A stretch of DNA of 64,000 nucleotides from Bacillota bacterium (GTDB taxonomy: Bacteria; Bacillota; Clostridia; Acetivibrionales; Acetivibrionaceae), in NCBI GenBank assembly GCA_023398495.1, contig JAEWSG010000008.1:9541-73540 (forward strand), read 5' to 3'. Positions 63,878 to 64,000 of this stretch are shown here, piece by piece. Position numbers and translations under genes: made by a program. Within the stretch, counting starts at the first letter, position 1. The number at the start of each line of letters is the position of its first letter. Under the pieces are notes generated by a model. It ran no database searches. It was not told the DNA's origin and saw only the letters and a program-made list of their open reading frames with translations.

Positions 63878-64000
63878 ATCGGGTAGGAGGCTAACCATTA
63901 ATTGATTAGCCGACCTCCCACACCGCACGTACGTACCGTTCGGTATACGGCGGTTCTTTAGTTTTCACAGATTTTTAGATAGTAGTCAGACATGGAGATA
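63878..64000 (-). mobile_element. Group II intron, 3' end only (cut by window edge)
   Basis: On the minus strand a domain V-like hairpin (about 63956-63921: GAACCGCCGTATACCG, ACGGTACGTACGTGCGG) is followed by a domain VI-like stem (GGAGGTCGGCTAATC...GGTTAGCCTCC) and the end CTACCCGAT at 63878. This is the typical 3' end of a bacterial intron, possibly of the IIC class. Bases 63962-64000 read SMSDYYLKICEN then stop, perhaps the end of the intron protein. The rest lies outside the window. Confidence 0.75.

Overview
The window looks like a chromosomal segment of a low-G+C, spore-forming Firmicute of the Clostridia. The support is the complete spoIIIAA-AH operon, the asp23-amaP-DUF2273-nusB block, the recJ-apt-rel-dtd-hemZ order, AGGAGG-type ribosome binding sites with frequent TTG/GTG starts, and AT-rich codon use. 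The ensemble, including an OLE RNA, points to a Clostridium cluster III (Ruminiclostridium-like) genome; the genus is an inference. No tRNA, rRNA, CRISPR array or intact transposase gene was recognised.

Layout. 1-13.7 kb (minus strand) holds housekeeping genes: recJ, apt, rel, dtd, an MBL hydrolase, hemZ, rpsU-yqeY, a membrane-anchored VanX-like dipeptidase and a SWIM/SNF2 helicase. 14.0-25.6 kb is an exopolysaccharide locus: an initiating sugar transferase on the plus strand facing a minus-strand set of glycosyltransferases, a Wzy-like polymerase and rfbA, rfbD and rfbC, with no rfbB in the window. 25.5-32.6 kb is accessory: two tandem ParM-like actin ATPases, two small unknown proteins and a large secreted mosaic serine protease. 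33-41.5 kb carries a DUF362 protein and the phosphate regulon pstSCAB-phoU-phoP-phoR, preceded by five direct repeats of 11-bp period (a Pho box). 42.5-44.6 kb is an LtaS-like membrane sulfatase. 44.6-52.7 kb (minus) reads nusB-xseA-xseB-ispA-DUF212 phosphatase-OLE RNA-oapA-dxs-tlyA, the known OLE ribonucleoprotein neighbourhood inside an isoprenoid operon. 52.5-59.7 kb holds asp23-amaP-DUF2273 and spoIIIAA-AH. 60-63.9 kb holds a CD1247-type zinc-ribbon protein, efp, an M24 peptidase, aroQ and an Nfo-like TIM-barrel protein. The right edge cuts into a group II intron.

The intergenic DNA is full of small palindromic repeats. Two unrelated families, A (three copies of exactly 101 bp) and B (three 92-bp cores plus one half copy), share one architecture: two adjacent hairpins whose loops are complementary to each other, a potential kissing-loop fold. 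Family B shows compensatory base changes between copies. One B and one A copy are joined end to end upstream of the ltaS-like gene. Two related MITE families (D, E; E2 has a TATTA target-site duplication) and a third two-hairpin family (C) are also present.

The OLE RNA/OapA pair is the most notable recognised system. The kissing-hairpin repeats are the best candidate for something undescribed.
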